A DNA stretch of 64,000 bases from Mangrovibrevibacter kandeliae. Its GTDB lineage: Bacteria; Pseudomonadota; Alphaproteobacteria; Rhizobiales; Rhizobiaceae. Positions 8,389 to 16,462 of the stretch are shown piece after piece. The notes beneath the pieces were generated by a model. That model was not told the DNA's origin, did not search any database, and saw nothing but the letters and a program-made list of their open reading frames with translations. The position numbers were made by a program, and so were the translations under genes. Within the stretch, counting starts at the first letter, position 1, and every line of letters starts with the position of its first letter. Location: the NCBI RefSeq assembly GCF_024519155.1, contig NZ_JANIFJ010000001.1, positions 496,001-560,000 of the forward strand. Reading direction: 5' to 3'.

Positions 8389-9789
8389 TTACGCCGGGAT
8401 CCGAACCATCGCGCGCAGGCCGCCGAGATCGCTGGTCGACAGCAGGATGTCACCGCCGTGGCTGCGAGCGATGTCGCGGGCGATGGCGAGCCCCAGCCCG
8501 GTGCCGCCGGCATCGATGTTGCGCGCCGGGTCGAGGCGCACGAAGGGCTTGAAGACCTCCTCGCGCTGCTCCGGCGCGATTCCCGGCCCGTCATCCTCGA
8601 CGCTGACGGTCAGCCAGCGCCCCTCGTGCCGGGCGGTCAGGCGGACGCGCTCGGCGTGGCGCAGGGCGTTGGAGACGAGGTTGGTCAGGAGCCGGATGAA
8701 GGAGTCCGGCCGAACCATCAGCCGCGGATCGCCGACGATGTCGGTGTCGAGCCGCTTGTCTTTCAGGCGTGCTTCGCCACGGAACTTGGCGAAGACCGGC
8801 TCGAGGTCGAGCTCGCCGACATCCTCTCCCGACTCCCCGCGCGCGAAGGCGAGGTAGCCCTCCAGCATCCGCTGCATCTCGTCGACGTCCTGGTTCAGCT
8901 CCTCGCGATCCTCCACGTCGCCGATCAGGGCGAGCTGCAGCCGGAAGCGGGTGAGAACCGTGCGCAGGTCATGGCTGACGCCGGTGAGCATGGCGGTGCG
9001 CTGCTCCATCTGCCGCTCGATGCGGTCGCGCATCTGAATGAAGGCAAGCGAGGCCCGGCGCACTTCGGAAGCGCCGCGCGGCCTGAAATCCTGCGGCATC
9101 GGCTGGCCGCGCCCGAACCCTTCGGCGGCTTCCGCGAGCGTCTGGATGGGGCGGATCTGATTGCGCAGGAAGAGGATGGCGATCAGCAGGAGCACGAGCG
9201 CGGTGCCGACCATCCAGACGAGGAAGATGTGGGTGTTGGAGGCATAGGCCGAATTGCGGCGGGCGAAGACGCGCAGGATTCCCCGCTGAAGCTGGATGCG
9301 GATCTCGACGATGCGCGAGTTGCCGACCGTGTCGATCCAGAAGGGCCGGTTGATCTGCTTGGTGATCTCTTCCGACAGGATGCCGTCGAGGATGTTGAAG
9401 AACGGCTTGGCGGCGGGCGCCGGCAGGGGCTCGGGCGGCAGGATGGCGATGTTGAGATCGAGCTTGTCGCGGGCGATGCGCACGATCTGCGCGTAATCGG
9501 CGTCCTGCGGATAGGTGTCGATGACGTCGATGACCGCGGCGATGTCCTGCACGACGGCGTTCGACAGGCGCTGGGTCACCATCTGCCAGTGCCGCTCCAT
9601 GAAGACGCCGGCGACGACCGACTGCAGGAGCACCATCGGCGCGATGATGATGATCAGCGACCGCGGATACAGGCCTTTCGGCATGTAGCGGGCGAACCAG
9701 CGCGGAATGTGCCGCAGCGGGCCGCGCCACGGGTCGATCCGGGGCAGGCGGCGCGGCGCGCGGGTGCGGATCAGGTCGACCAGCGCCAT
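8389..9789 (-). CDS. EnvZ/OmpR-type membrane sensor histidine kinase
   Basis: 466 residues. A cytoplasmic N-terminus is followed by a membrane helix (about 42-62), a periplasmic domain, a second helix (about 185-205), a HAMP segment (RNQIRPIQTLAEAAEGFGRG) and the kinase core. The phosphorylated His lies in LTGVSHDLRTVLTRF. The N-box is in LLTNLVSNALRHAERV and the ATP-binding G1 and G2 boxes are VSVEDDGPGIAP and GGTGLGLAIARDIAR. It is encoded 15 bp after the OmpR-type regulator, its evident partner. Together with the MarR gene upstream this is the petP-petR-kinase arrangement of Alphaproteobacteria. The signal is unknown. Confidence 0.93.
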   Translation of the reverse strand: MALVDLIRTRAPRRLPRIDPWRGPLRHIPRWFARYMPKGLYPRSLIIIIAPMVLLQSVVAGVFMERHWQMVTQRLSNAVVQDIAAVIDVIDTYPQDADYAQIVRIARDKLDLNIAILPPEPLPAPAAKPFFNILDGILSEEITKQINRPFWIDTVGNSRIVEIRIQLQRGILRVFARRNSAYASNTHIFLVWMVGTALVLLLIAILFLRNQIRPIQTLAEAAEGFGRGQPMPQDFRPRGASEVRRASLAFIQMRDRIERQMEQRTAMLTGVSHDLRTVLTRFRLQLALIGDVEDREELNQDVDEMQRMLEGYLAFARGESGEDVGELDLEPVFAKFRGEARLKDKRLDTDIVGDPRLMVRPDSFIRLLTNLVSNALRHAERVRLTARHEGRWLTVSVEDDGPGIAPEQREEVFKPFVRLDPARNIDAGGTGLGLAIARDIARSHGGDILLSTSDLGGLRAMVRIPA

Positions 9790-9804
9790 GCCGCACGTCC
9801 TCCG

Positions 9805-10527
9805 TCAGTCGGTGTTGAGGCGGTAGCCGATGCCCCGCACGGTCTGCAGCCACAGCGGGTTGGCCGGGTCCGGCTCGATCTTGCGGCGCAGGCGGTTGAT
9901 CTGCACGTCGACCGTCCGCTCGCCGACCTCCGCCTCGTCGCCGAGGAGATCGAGCCGCTGGATCGTCTCGCCCGCCTTCTCGGCGAACTGGACCATGATC
10001 TCCTGCTCGCGTTCGGTCAGGCGGATGATGTCCGGCCCGCGCTTCAGCTCCTTGCGCGACAGCGAGAAGGTGAAGGGGCCGAAGCGCACGTGCTCGAGCT
10101 TCTGGATCGGCGCGGGGACGCCGCGCTTCAGGACGTTGGTGATGCGCAGGAGGAGCTCGCGCGGATCGAAGGGCTTGGCGAGATAGTCGTCGGCGCCTGC
10201 CTCGAGGCCGGAGATGCGATCCTCGGTTTCCGAGCGGGCGGTCAGCATCAGGATCGGGATTTCGCGCTTGCCGTTCATCGTGCGCACGAGATCCAGGCCG
10301 CTTTCGCCCGGCATCATCACGTCGACCACCATGAGGTCGAAATCGAGGCCGCAGAGGATCTTGCGGGCCTCGGCCGCGTCGGCCGCAACCGATACCCGAA
10401 AACCCTGCTCGCTCAGAAAGCGCGACAGGAGGCTGCGGATGCGCCGGTCGTCGTCGACCACCAGCAGATGCGGCGCGTCGTCGCCGGGCGAGGCGCGCCG
10501 CGCCACGCCGTTATCGGGATCCGCCAC
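9805..10527 (-). CDS. petR: OmpR-family response regulator (PetR-like)
   Basis: 240 residues: a receiver domain (about 18-132) with the phospho-acceptor Asp in LMVVDVMMPGESGLDL and the conserved Lys in DDYLAKPFDPREL, then a winged-helix DNA-binding domain (about 145-238) ending VQINRLRRKIEPDPANPLW and TVRGIGYRL. It overlaps the MarR-type gene by 17 bp and precedes the kinase by 15 bp, so the three are cotranscribed. The gene order and the MarR partner match petP-petR, first described in Rhodobacter capsulatus. The symbol rests on that synteny rather than on alignment. Confidence 0.85.
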   Translation of the reverse strand: MADPDNGVARRASPGDDAPHLLVVDDDRRIRSLLSRFLSEQGFRVSVAADAAEARKILCGLDFDLMVVDVMMPGESGLDLVRTMNGKREIPILMLTARSETEDRISGLEAGADDYLAKPFDPRELLLRITNVLKRGVPAPIQKLEHVRFGPFTFSLSRKELKRGPDIIRLTEREQEIMVQFAEKAGETIQRLDLLGDEAEVGERTVDVQINRLRRKIEPDPANPLWLQTVRGIGYRLNTD

Positions 10528-11065
10528 TCGCGCCTCCGTTGATGCCCTGCCGCATGAACCAGTCGCGGGCGGACTTGCGGTCGTGCGCCATGCGGTAGAG
10601 AAAGCCGGCGACGTCCCGCGCGTCCTCGCAGTCGGCGGTCAATGCGGCATCGATGCGGCGGACCTGCGCCCGCGACAGTTCGAGAGTCAAGCGACGCCCG
10701 GCTTCGGTCGGGTAGAGCCGCCGCTGGCGGCGATCGGTCTCGCCCGCGACCTGGCAGACGAAATCACTCTCCACCAGCTGCCTCAGCACCCGCGCCAGGG
10801 ACTGCTTGGTGATGCGCAGGAGATCCAGCAATTCAGCGATGGTCATGCCGGGATTGCGATTGACGAAGTGCAACACCCGATGATGCGCCCGTCCGAACCC
10901 GTAGCGCTCCAGGATCGAATCCGCGTCGGCGGTGAACTCGCGATAGGCGAAGAACAGGAGTTCGATCATCCTGAAGTCGAGGTCGCCTCGCGTCGGCAGG
11001 GCGTCGCGGACGATGCGGTCGGCACAGTCAGTGACGAGGTCGAGGTCTTCGGCGGAATGATCCAT
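10511..11065 (-). CDS. petP: MarR-family transcriptional regulator (PetP-like)
   Basis: About 184 residues with a central winged helix: HHRVLHFVNRNPGMTIAELL, then ITKQSLARVLRQLVESDFV as the recognition helix and the wing around GETDRRQRRLYPTEAGRRLT. I place the start at the ATG at 11065 (MDHSAEDLDLV). A GTG at 11080 is also in frame, but it lies inside a 15-bp palindrome that looks like an operator. The stop overlaps petR by 17 bp. MarR proteins usually repress their own operon and respond to small ligands or oxidation; neither can be read here. Confidence 0.85.
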   Translation of the reverse strand: MDHSAEDLDLVTDCADRIVRDALPTRGDLDFRMIELLFFAYREFTADADSILERYGFGRAHHRVLHFVNRNPGMTIAELLDLLRITKQSLARVLRQLVESDFVCQVAGETDRRQRRLYPTEAGRRLTLELSRAQVRRIDAALTADCEDARDVAGFLYRMAHDRKSARDWFMRQGINGGASGGSR

Positions 11066-11072
11066 GAAAAAG

Positions 11073-11087
11073 GTCAGCACTGTTGAC
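11073..11087. promoter_or_regulatory. 15-bp palindrome at the petP start, likely operator
   Basis: GTCAGCA-C-TGTTGAC is a near-perfect inverted repeat (6 of 7 pairs) a few bases upstream of the petP ATG. Upstream on the minus strand a TTGTGT and a TGTAAC, about 18 bp apart, could form the promoter, placing the palindrome at the transcription start. That is a typical site for MarR autorepression. Confidence 0.45.
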
Positions 11088-11304
11088 GTATCTCTCTCCC
11101 ATTGTTACACCACTGCCGGGCCGATGGAACACAATTGGCAGCTATCGGCCCGCCCCTGCAGACGAGTGAAGGCACGAGGCCGGTGCGCCGCCCCGCGATC
11201 CGCGACTGTCGAGGCCGACACTGCCGAAGAGGATCGACCTCCGGCGATCGACATCGCGGCGGGTCGGCACACGAGAGGGAGCGCGCCGAAGGCGTGGAGA
11301 CGAG

Positions 11305-12195
11305 ATGACGTCAGTGCCGTTTGATCAACGCGACGGGCAGATCTGGATCAATGGCGACTTCGTGCCGTGGAAGGAGGCCAAGATCCACGTGCTGACCCAC
11401 GGCCTGCACTACGCCAGCGCCGTGTTCGAGGGCGAGCGCGCCTATGGCGGCGAAATCTTCAAGCTGCGCGAGCACACCGAGCGGCTCGTCGAATCCGGCC
11501 GGCTGCTCGGCTTCCAGATCCCCTACAGCGCCGAGGCGATCGACGCGGCCTGTGTCGAACTGCTCGCGCGGCAGGGCTTCAGCGACGCCTATGTCCGGCC
11601 GATTGCCTGGCGCGGCAGCGAGTCGCTCGGCGTGTCGGCGCAGCAGAACCGGATCAACCTCGCCATCGCGATCTGGCAGTGGCCGAGCTATTTCGACCCG
11701 GAGCAGCGGATGAAGGGCATCCGGCTCGACATGGCCGAGTATCGCCGGCCCGATCCGCGCACCGCGCCCTCCAAGGCCAAGGCGACGGGCCTCTACATGA
11801 TCTGCACGATCTCCAAGCATGCGGCCGAGGCCAAGGGCTATGCCGACGCGCTGATGCTCGACTGGCGCGGCCACGTCGCCGAGGCGACGGGCGCGAACGT
11901 CTTCTTCGTCAAGGATGGCGTGATCCATACGCCGAACGCCGACTGCTTCCTCAACGGCATCACCCGTCGCACGGTCATCGACCTCGCCAGGCGGCGCGGC
12001 TACGAGGTGCGGGAGCGCACGATCCTGCCGGAGGAACTGTCCGGCTTCTCGGAGTGCTTCCTGACCGGTACGGCTGCCGAGGTGACCCCCGTTTCGGAGA
12101 TCGGCGAGTACCGCTTCACGCCGGGCGACATCAGCCGCCAGCTCGTCTCGGACTATGCCGACGCGGTGCAGCCGAGGCGCGCGGCAGCCGAGTGA
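11305..12195 (+). CDS. ilvE: Branched-chain amino acid aminotransferase
   Basis: 296 residues, fold-type IV PLP enzyme. It transfers the amino group between glutamate and the keto acids of leucine, isoleucine and valine. GQIWINGDFVPWKEAKIHVL and THGLHYASAVFEGERAY are the typical start. The PLP-binding Lys is in SKAKATGLYM, and ADALMLDWRGHVAEATGANV with FLNGITRRTVIDLA forms the cofactor phosphate site region. GGAG lies 7-10 bases upstream of the ATG. It is divergent from petP and followed after 19 bp by a metallo-hydrolase gene. Confidence 0.93.
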   Translation: MTSVPFDQRDGQIWINGDFVPWKEAKIHVLTHGLHYASAVFEGERAYGGEIFKLREHTERLVESGRLLGFQIPYSAEAIDAACVELLARQGFSDAYVRPIAWRGSESLGVSAQQNRINLAIAIWQWPSYFDPEQRMKGIRLDMAEYRRPDPRTAPSKAKATGLYMICTISKHAAEAKGYADALMLDWRGHVAEATGANVFFVKDGVIHTPNADCFLNGITRRTVIDLARRRGYEVRERTILPEELSGFSECFLTGTAAEVTPVSEIGEYRFTPGDISRQLVSDYADAVQPRRAAAE

Positions 12196-12214
12196 GGCGC
12201 GAGGAGGGCCGACC

Positions 12215-12874
12215 GTGGGACAGCTGACGGCCGAGATCGTTCCGGTCACGCCCTTCCAGCAGAATTGCTGCCTGTTGTTCGATGACGAAACTCGTGTCGG
12301 CGTGGTGGTCGATCCGGGCGGCGACGTCGACCGGATCGTCGCGGCCATCGATCGTCTCGGTCTGTCGATCGAGGCGATCTGGCTGACGCATGGCCATATC
12401 GACCATGCCGGCGGCGCGATGGCCCTGAAGCAGGCGCTCGGCGGTGTGGCGATCATCGGGCCGCACCAGGCCGACAGGATGCTGCTCGAGCGGATCGAGG
12501 AGCAGGCCAAGATGTTCGGCGTCCCCGGCACGTATGCCAATGCGACGCCGGACCGCTGGCTCGAAGAGGGGGACGAACTCGGCTTCGGCTCGCATCGCTT
12601 CACCGTCCTGCACTGCCCCGGGCATTCGCCGGGCCATGTGGTCTTCGTCGATCCCGACGCACGCTTCGTGCATGTCGGCGACGTGCTCTTTGCCGGATCG
12701 GTCGGCCGCACCGATCTGCCGGGTGGCGACCATGCCGCGCTGATCGCCTCGATCAAGATGAAGCTGCTGCCGCTCGGCGACGACTACGGCTTCATCTGCG
12801 GCCACGGACCGGGCGGCCGGCTGGGGGAGGAACGCCGCAGCAATCCCTTCCTCGTTGGCGCATCGTCGGCATAA
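12215..12874 (+). CDS. MBL-fold metallo-hydrolase, glyoxalase II-like
   Basis: 219 residues. The di-metal motif THGHIDHAGG (HxHxDH) follows the first beta-sandwich half. Further ligands are His in VLHCPGHSPGHV, Asp in LFAGSVGRTDLPGGD and His in GFICGHGPG. The family hydrolyses thioesters or similar substrates; the short single-domain form is the YcbL type. I chose the GTG at 12215 because GAGGAGG sits just upstream and the frame before it is the ilvE tail. The upstream ilvE stop is 19 bp away, so the two are probably cotranscribed. Substrate unknown. Confidence 0.87.
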   Translation: MGQLTAEIVPVTPFQQNCCLLFDDETRVGVVVDPGGDVDRIVAAIDRLGLSIEAIWLTHGHIDHAGGAMALKQALGGVAIIGPHQADRMLLERIEEQAKMFGVPGTYANATPDRWLEEGDELGFGSHRFTVLHCPGHSPGHVVFVDPDARFVHVGDVLFAGSVGRTDLPGGDHAALIASIKMKLLPLGDDYGFICGHGPGGRLGEERRSNPFLVGASSA

Positions 12875-12953
12875 GGCTCTGGCGGCGCGCGGCTGAGACG
12901 GACTTCGCTTTCCGATGCCGTGCCGACGGCGGGGCCGCGCCGCAACGCCCGGC

Positions 12954-13538
12954 TCAATCGTTTGCGGTGAGCCGGTAGTGCGGTCCGATGCGGATCAGCT
13001 TAGCCGGGCCGGCCTCGATGATCTCGATGCCGTCGGGCGCAACGGGCCGCCGATCGATGCGGCTCGCCGACACGTCGATGACCTTCATCTGGGGCAGCGC
13101 ACGCGGCTGCGGCCTCGGCTCGTAGCCCGGGCCACCGCCAGAGACGCCCCCCGGATCGACGCCGACGATGGCAATGCCTCCGAGACCCGAGGGGTAGCCG
13201 GTTCCGACGTCGAGGTACCGCTCGTCACCGCCATCCCGGTGGTGGCGGCGCTCGAAATGCCGGTGACCGCGATCCTCGTCCCAGTCGTACACGTGGGGCG
13301 CGCTGATGCCATAGGTCGCATGGCCGCCGGCGCGACCGACCTGCGTCCCGCGACGCCGCTGCCCGTCGCTGTGGCCGGCCTGCCAGCGGTCGCCGCCGTG
13401 GCTGCCACTCCATATGGCGGACCGGCCTCGGTGCGGATCCTGCGCGTGGCTCACGCCGGGAGCGAGGGTGAGCGTGCCGGCGAGGATCGCCAGAACCAAG
13501 AGGCTTCGATCGTCAGGGCGCGAGGTCGGGCAGCGCAT
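12954..13538 (-). CDS. Exported protein of unknown function
   Basis: 194 residues. A signal peptide (SLLVLAILAGTLTLAPGVSHAQ, cleavage after about residue 32) is followed by a low-complexity region rich in Arg, His and Gly (about 35-100) and a more ordered C-terminus (LPQMKVIDVSASRIDR, IEIIEAGPAKLIRIG). The ORF starts at an ATG with AGAAGGA upstream. A perfect TTAA-N7-TTAA sequence lies 17 bp upstream of the ATG. I do not recognise a family. The His-rich part could bind metal, but that is speculation. Confidence 0.65.
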   Translation of the reverse strand: MRCPTSRPDDRSLLVLAILAGTLTLAPGVSHAQDPHRGRSAIWSGSHGGDRWQAGHSDGQRRRGTQVGRAGGHATYGISAPHVYDWDEDRGHRHFERRHHRDGGDERYLDVGTGYPSGLGGIAIVGVDPGGVSGGGPGYEPRPQPRALPQMKVIDVSASRIDRRPVAPDGIEIIEAGPAKLIRIGPHYRLTAND

Positions 13539-13554
13539 GGGCTTCGTCCTTCTG

Positions 13555-13569
13555 TTAACCCGATGTTAA
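13555..13569. promoter_or_regulatory. Perfect CtrA-type box
   Basis: TTAA-CCCGATG-TTAA matches the full CtrA consensus TTAA-N7-TTAA and lies 17 bp upstream of the ATG of the exported protein. A GANTC site (13606-13610) is 37 bp further upstream. CtrA is the cell-cycle master regulator of Alphaproteobacteria. The sequence match is exact; function is inferred. Confidence 0.6.
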
Positions 13570-13677
13570 CGCAGGACGACAGCCACGACCAGATCGATGA
13601 TCCTCGAATCGATCGTCAGTTCGACAAAGCGCCCGGCAGCACGCGGCGCCGAGTGTGGCCGGAGGCGCCTCGGCGCT

Positions 13678-13893
13678 CTAAGACGCGAACTGCAGGTTCA
13701 CCGCCTTCGGGCCTTTCCCGCGCCGATCCGGTTCGGTGTCGAAGGCGATCTTCTGGTTCTCGGTCAGGCCCGGCAGACCGGAGGCCTGAACCGCAGAGAT
13801 GTGCACGAAGACATCCGGACCGCCGTCATCCGGCTTGATGAAGCCGAAACCCTTTTCCGTGTTGAAGAACTTCACGATACCAGTCTGGGCCAT
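13678..13893 (-). CDS. Cold-shock domain protein (CspA family)
   Basis: 71 residues, a single OB-fold that binds single-stranded RNA or DNA and melts RNA structure. MAQTGIVKFFNTEKGFGFIK contains RNP1 (KGFGFI), and DVFVHISAV is RNP2. The start at 13893 is set by the universal family N-terminus; the frame continues upstream without homology. The long 5' stretch before it, up to about 14070, may be a 5' UTR, as is common for cold-shock genes, but I could not identify a thermosensor structure. Confidence 0.95.
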   Translation of the reverse strand: MAQTGIVKFFNTEKGFGFIKPDDGGPDVFVHISAVQASGLPGLTENQKIAFDTEPDRRGKGPKAVNLQFAS

Positions 13894-14138
13894 GCACGTG
13901 CTTCCCTGTCGCATCATCGGCTGCGCCAGCCAGCGTGGACAAGCGGCGCCTGGCAAGCGGCGACCGGCCTCGCCGGATGAGGCGGCGGGCTTGCGTTCCG
14001 CCGTGCTGCTCCAGGCCGACCGGACGCAGTTTTGCCGATACCTCGATTCAATGCTATCGCGCCGAACGCAATGCAAGTGAAACTTTCTATTCTCCTTCCC
14101 CTGCGGCAGGGTCGAAGGGGGCGGCAGGCCGGGCGCGC

Positions 14139-14756
14139 ATGACCATTCTCGTCACCGGGTTCTCCGCCTTTCCCGGAGCGCCCATCAATCCGACGGCGGA
14201 CCTCGCGGCAAGCTTCGACGGCGGCTCGACCGCAGGGGGCGAGGCCGTCCGTGGCGTGGTTCTTCCGGTGGAATGGGAGGGCTCGTGGCCGCGTCTGCGC
14301 GCCGCGATCGAGGCGAGTGCGCCGCGCGTGGTCCTGATGTTCGCCCTGCAGGCCGGCCTGACCGGGCTCCGCGTCGAGCTGACGGCGCGCAACCGACGCG
14401 AGCTCGGGCGTCCAGACGCCGTCGGTGCATTTCCATCAGGCCCGGCGGTGGCCGACGGTCCCGAGCGCTTTGCGGTTCGACTTCCCCTCACGGATGCCGC
14501 AACGGCGCTGCGAGCCGCAAGGGAGCCGTTCGACTGGTCCGGCGATGCCGGCCGGTATCTCGGCAACGACACCTTCTACAAGCTCGCCATGAACGCCGAC
14601 CGGCTCGCCGTGGAACGCTTCGGCTTCCTGCACGTGCCGCTCACGGACGATCTCGTCGACGCCTGGAATACCGCCGGCGTGCTGCCGTCGCCCTGCACGA
14701 CGCTTGCGGCGGATCGCCTGCGCAGCGCTGCCCGCGCCTTGATCGAAGTTCTGTAG
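14139..14756 (+). CDS. Pyroglutamyl-peptidase I (C15) homologue lacking the catalytic cysteine
   Basis: 205 residues, the usual size for family C15, which removes N-terminal pyroglutamate. The start MTILVTGFSAFPGAPINPT matches the family TGFxPFG-type N-terminus. The Glu region is recognisable (GLRVELTARN), and the His motif GFLHVPL is intact. In the cysteine signature, S-G-D-A-G-R-Y-L-x-N, position 142 is Gly (codon 14562-14564, GGC) where Cys is required. The protein is otherwise complete and in frame, so it is either an inactive relative with a binding role or uses different chemistry. Monocistronic by position. Confidence 0.8.
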   Translation: MTILVTGFSAFPGAPINPTADLAASFDGGSTAGGEAVRGVVLPVEWEGSWPRLRAAIEASAPRVVLMFALQAGLTGLRVELTARNRRELGRPDAVGAFPSGPAVADGPERFAVRLPLTDAATALRAAREPFDWSGDAGRYLGNDTFYKLAMNADRLAVERFGFLHVPLTDDLVDAWNTAGVLPSPCTTLAADRLRSAARALIEVL

Positions 14757-14891
14757 GACGGGCGCGCAGGAAGGCCCGAGGTCGCTACGGCGGCGCCCGC
14801 GCCACACCTGCTGCCGGCCACGGAACGCGCCGCTCCCGGGGCAGTTTTCCTCTACGATCGCCCATAGGCGAAAATTCGCGAGGATATATCC

Positions 14892-15200
14892 GTGAGAGCC
14901 CTGTTCCTTCTGCCGCTGGTGCTGATCGGCACCGCACCGGCCATCGCCCAGACCCGTGTACCTGCAACGCAAAAGGTCGCTCCGACCGATCCCGCGCTCC
15001 CCGGCGTCGGGACCGCGACGCAGCCCGACACCGAAACCGACGCCGCCCGCGGGCCAGGCGGGCTTCAGAACGGGGTCGGTGCGGTCGGCACGCTGGCGCC
15101 CGACACGTCGAGTTCCAACCCTGTCCCTTTCGAGCCGACCAGTGACGGCGACTCCGGCATCGGCGTCCCGATCTCCGAACCGCCGGCTCCGGTCCGCTGA
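14892..15200 (+). CDS. Small exported protein of unknown function
   Basis: 102 residues from a GTG at 14892. There is a clear signal peptide (MRALFLLPLVLIGTAPAIAQ), then a Pro/Thr/Ser/Gly-rich chain without predicted secondary structure. The composition resembles the next gene downstream, which also encodes a short signal-peptide protein with a disordered Thr/Ser/Pro-rich body. I recognise no family. An extracytoplasmic disordered protein of unknown role. Confidence 0.55.
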   Translation: MRALFLLPLVLIGTAPAIAQTRVPATQKVAPTDPALPGVGTATQPDTETDAARGPGGLQNGVGAVGTLAPDTSSSNPVPFEPTSDGDSGIGVPISEPPAPVR

Positions 15201-15344
15201 CCGGGATCTCCGGCAGGGGTTGCACGGGACGCCTCAACTTCGGGTTCACAAATTTGTTGCTCGGCTAACGCAACCCTTCGCGTCCTAGCCCCGTTGTCTG
15301 CCCGAACCCGTCACGCAACTGACACCATGACAAGGAGAATGATC

Positions 15345-15674
15345 ATGAAGAAGCTTCTGACCGCGACGGCACTCGTTGCCTTCATCGCTGCCCCGGCGTT
15401 CGCCCAGTCGCAGACCACGACCGATGCTGCTGCGACCAACTCGCAGATCGTTCCGGGCGCGACCTCTTCCGACGATGCCGCCCAGACCGGCAAGAGCTAC
15501 ACCTCCGCTCCGAACACGGATGTCGACAACGATACCACGTCGGCGCTGCCGAAGATCCCGGGCGCTTCGACCACCGAGGAGGCGAACTCCAACACGCTCT
15601 CGAGCGGCTCGACCGACCCGCAGATGATGAACACGCCGTCGCAGGGCGACGTCCCGGGTCAGAACCCGAAGTGA
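15345..15674 (+). CDS. Small exported Thr/Ser-rich protein of unknown function
   Basis: 109 residues. The ATG at 15345 is preceded by AAGGAGAA, a strong ribosome-binding site. The signal peptide is KKLLTATALVAFIAAPAFAQ and the mature part (residue 21 on) is rich in Thr, Ser, Asp and Pro with no cysteines. A good intrinsic terminator follows 25 bp after the stop, so this is a separate transcription unit that may be well expressed. No family recognised. Confidence 0.7.
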   Translation: MKKLLTATALVAFIAAPAFAQSQTTTDAAATNSQIVPGATSSDDAAQTGKSYTSAPNTDVDNDTTSALPKIPGASTTEEANSNTLSSGSTDPQMMNTPSQGDVPGQNPK

Positions 15675-15698
15675 TATCGGGCTACCGATCCGATGCGA

Positions 15699-15729
15699 GG
15701 CCGTCTGCCGCAAGGCAGGCGGCCTTTTT
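15699..15729 (+). terminator. Intrinsic terminator after the small exported protein
   Basis: GGCCGTCTGCC, loop GCAA, GGCAGGCGGCC (11 bp with one G-U pair), followed by TTTTT. This is a textbook rho-independent terminator. Confidence 0.9.
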
Positions 15730-15766
15730 GTTGACGTCAGCTGCTCAGGACCCTATCCAACCGATA

Positions 15767-16369
15767 ATGCGCAAAAAGACGTTTGCGACGCGCCGACTGC
15801 TCTCTCTGACCGTGCTCATCGTCCTGTCGATGACGGGAAGCGTTTGGGCGGAGGCGGTGAGTTGGGTTCGTGGGGCGAGTTCCGACGCCACCATGGATCG
15901 CGGGCAGCGTTTCGTGTGCAAGGGATCGGGGTGCCCGCAAGGCGGGCTGACCTGCCTTTACGCAGTTGCGCCGCCGCGGCCGCCCGGCTCCCGGCGGCTC
16001 GACCTCAAGGCGCTGCTCGATCCCGACATCATGGATTGGCCGAGCGTCCAGGGGTGGGCGCAGGCGAAGCTCACGATGATTCGCCCTGAACTCGCGGCGG
16101 ATCCGATCCTCGGCGGCGGTCGCTGGACCTTGAGCGACGATGCCCGCGCGATCAATGCGCAGGGTCGTGCTTTCGTCCTGAAGCCGTTCACCTTCCGTGC
16201 CTCGCGCGCGGCGTTCTCGGTGCCGGTCTATCTGTGGGCGGTGGACGGACGCCTGCACGTCGCCCTCTGCGTCGCGCGCTATGAGGCGGCGGACGCCGTC
16301 CAGCCCGTCGTTGCGCCGCTTCTGGCCGAGCTCAATCCCGCGCCGCCGGAGGCCTCGCCGACGCCCTGA
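15767..16369 (+). CDS. Exported protein of unknown function
   Basis: 200 residues from the ATG at 15767, chosen because it begins a signal peptide (RRLLSLTVLIVLSMTGSVWA); the frame extends upstream only through the terminator of the preceding gene. The mature part has two Cys in FVCKGSGCPQGGLTCLY that could form disulphides, and a later VPVYLWAVDGRLHVALCVARY strand region. No family recognised. The next gene also encodes an exported protein in the same direction. Confidence 0.65.
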   Translation: MRKKTFATRRLLSLTVLIVLSMTGSVWAEAVSWVRGASSDATMDRGQRFVCKGSGCPQGGLTCLYAVAPPRPPGSRRLDLKALLDPDIMDWPSVQGWAQAKLTMIRPELAADPILGGGRWTLSDDARAINAQGRAFVLKPFTFRASRAAFSVPVYLWAVDGRLHVALCVARYEAADAVQPVVAPLLAELNPAPPEASPTP

Positions 16370-16462
16370 GCCTTCGGACCAGACCGCGCGGACGGCTGGA
16401 CAAGTGGCGGGACGGCGCTCATGACTGGTCGCATCGACAGTCCCCACGGTTCGACACGGATC

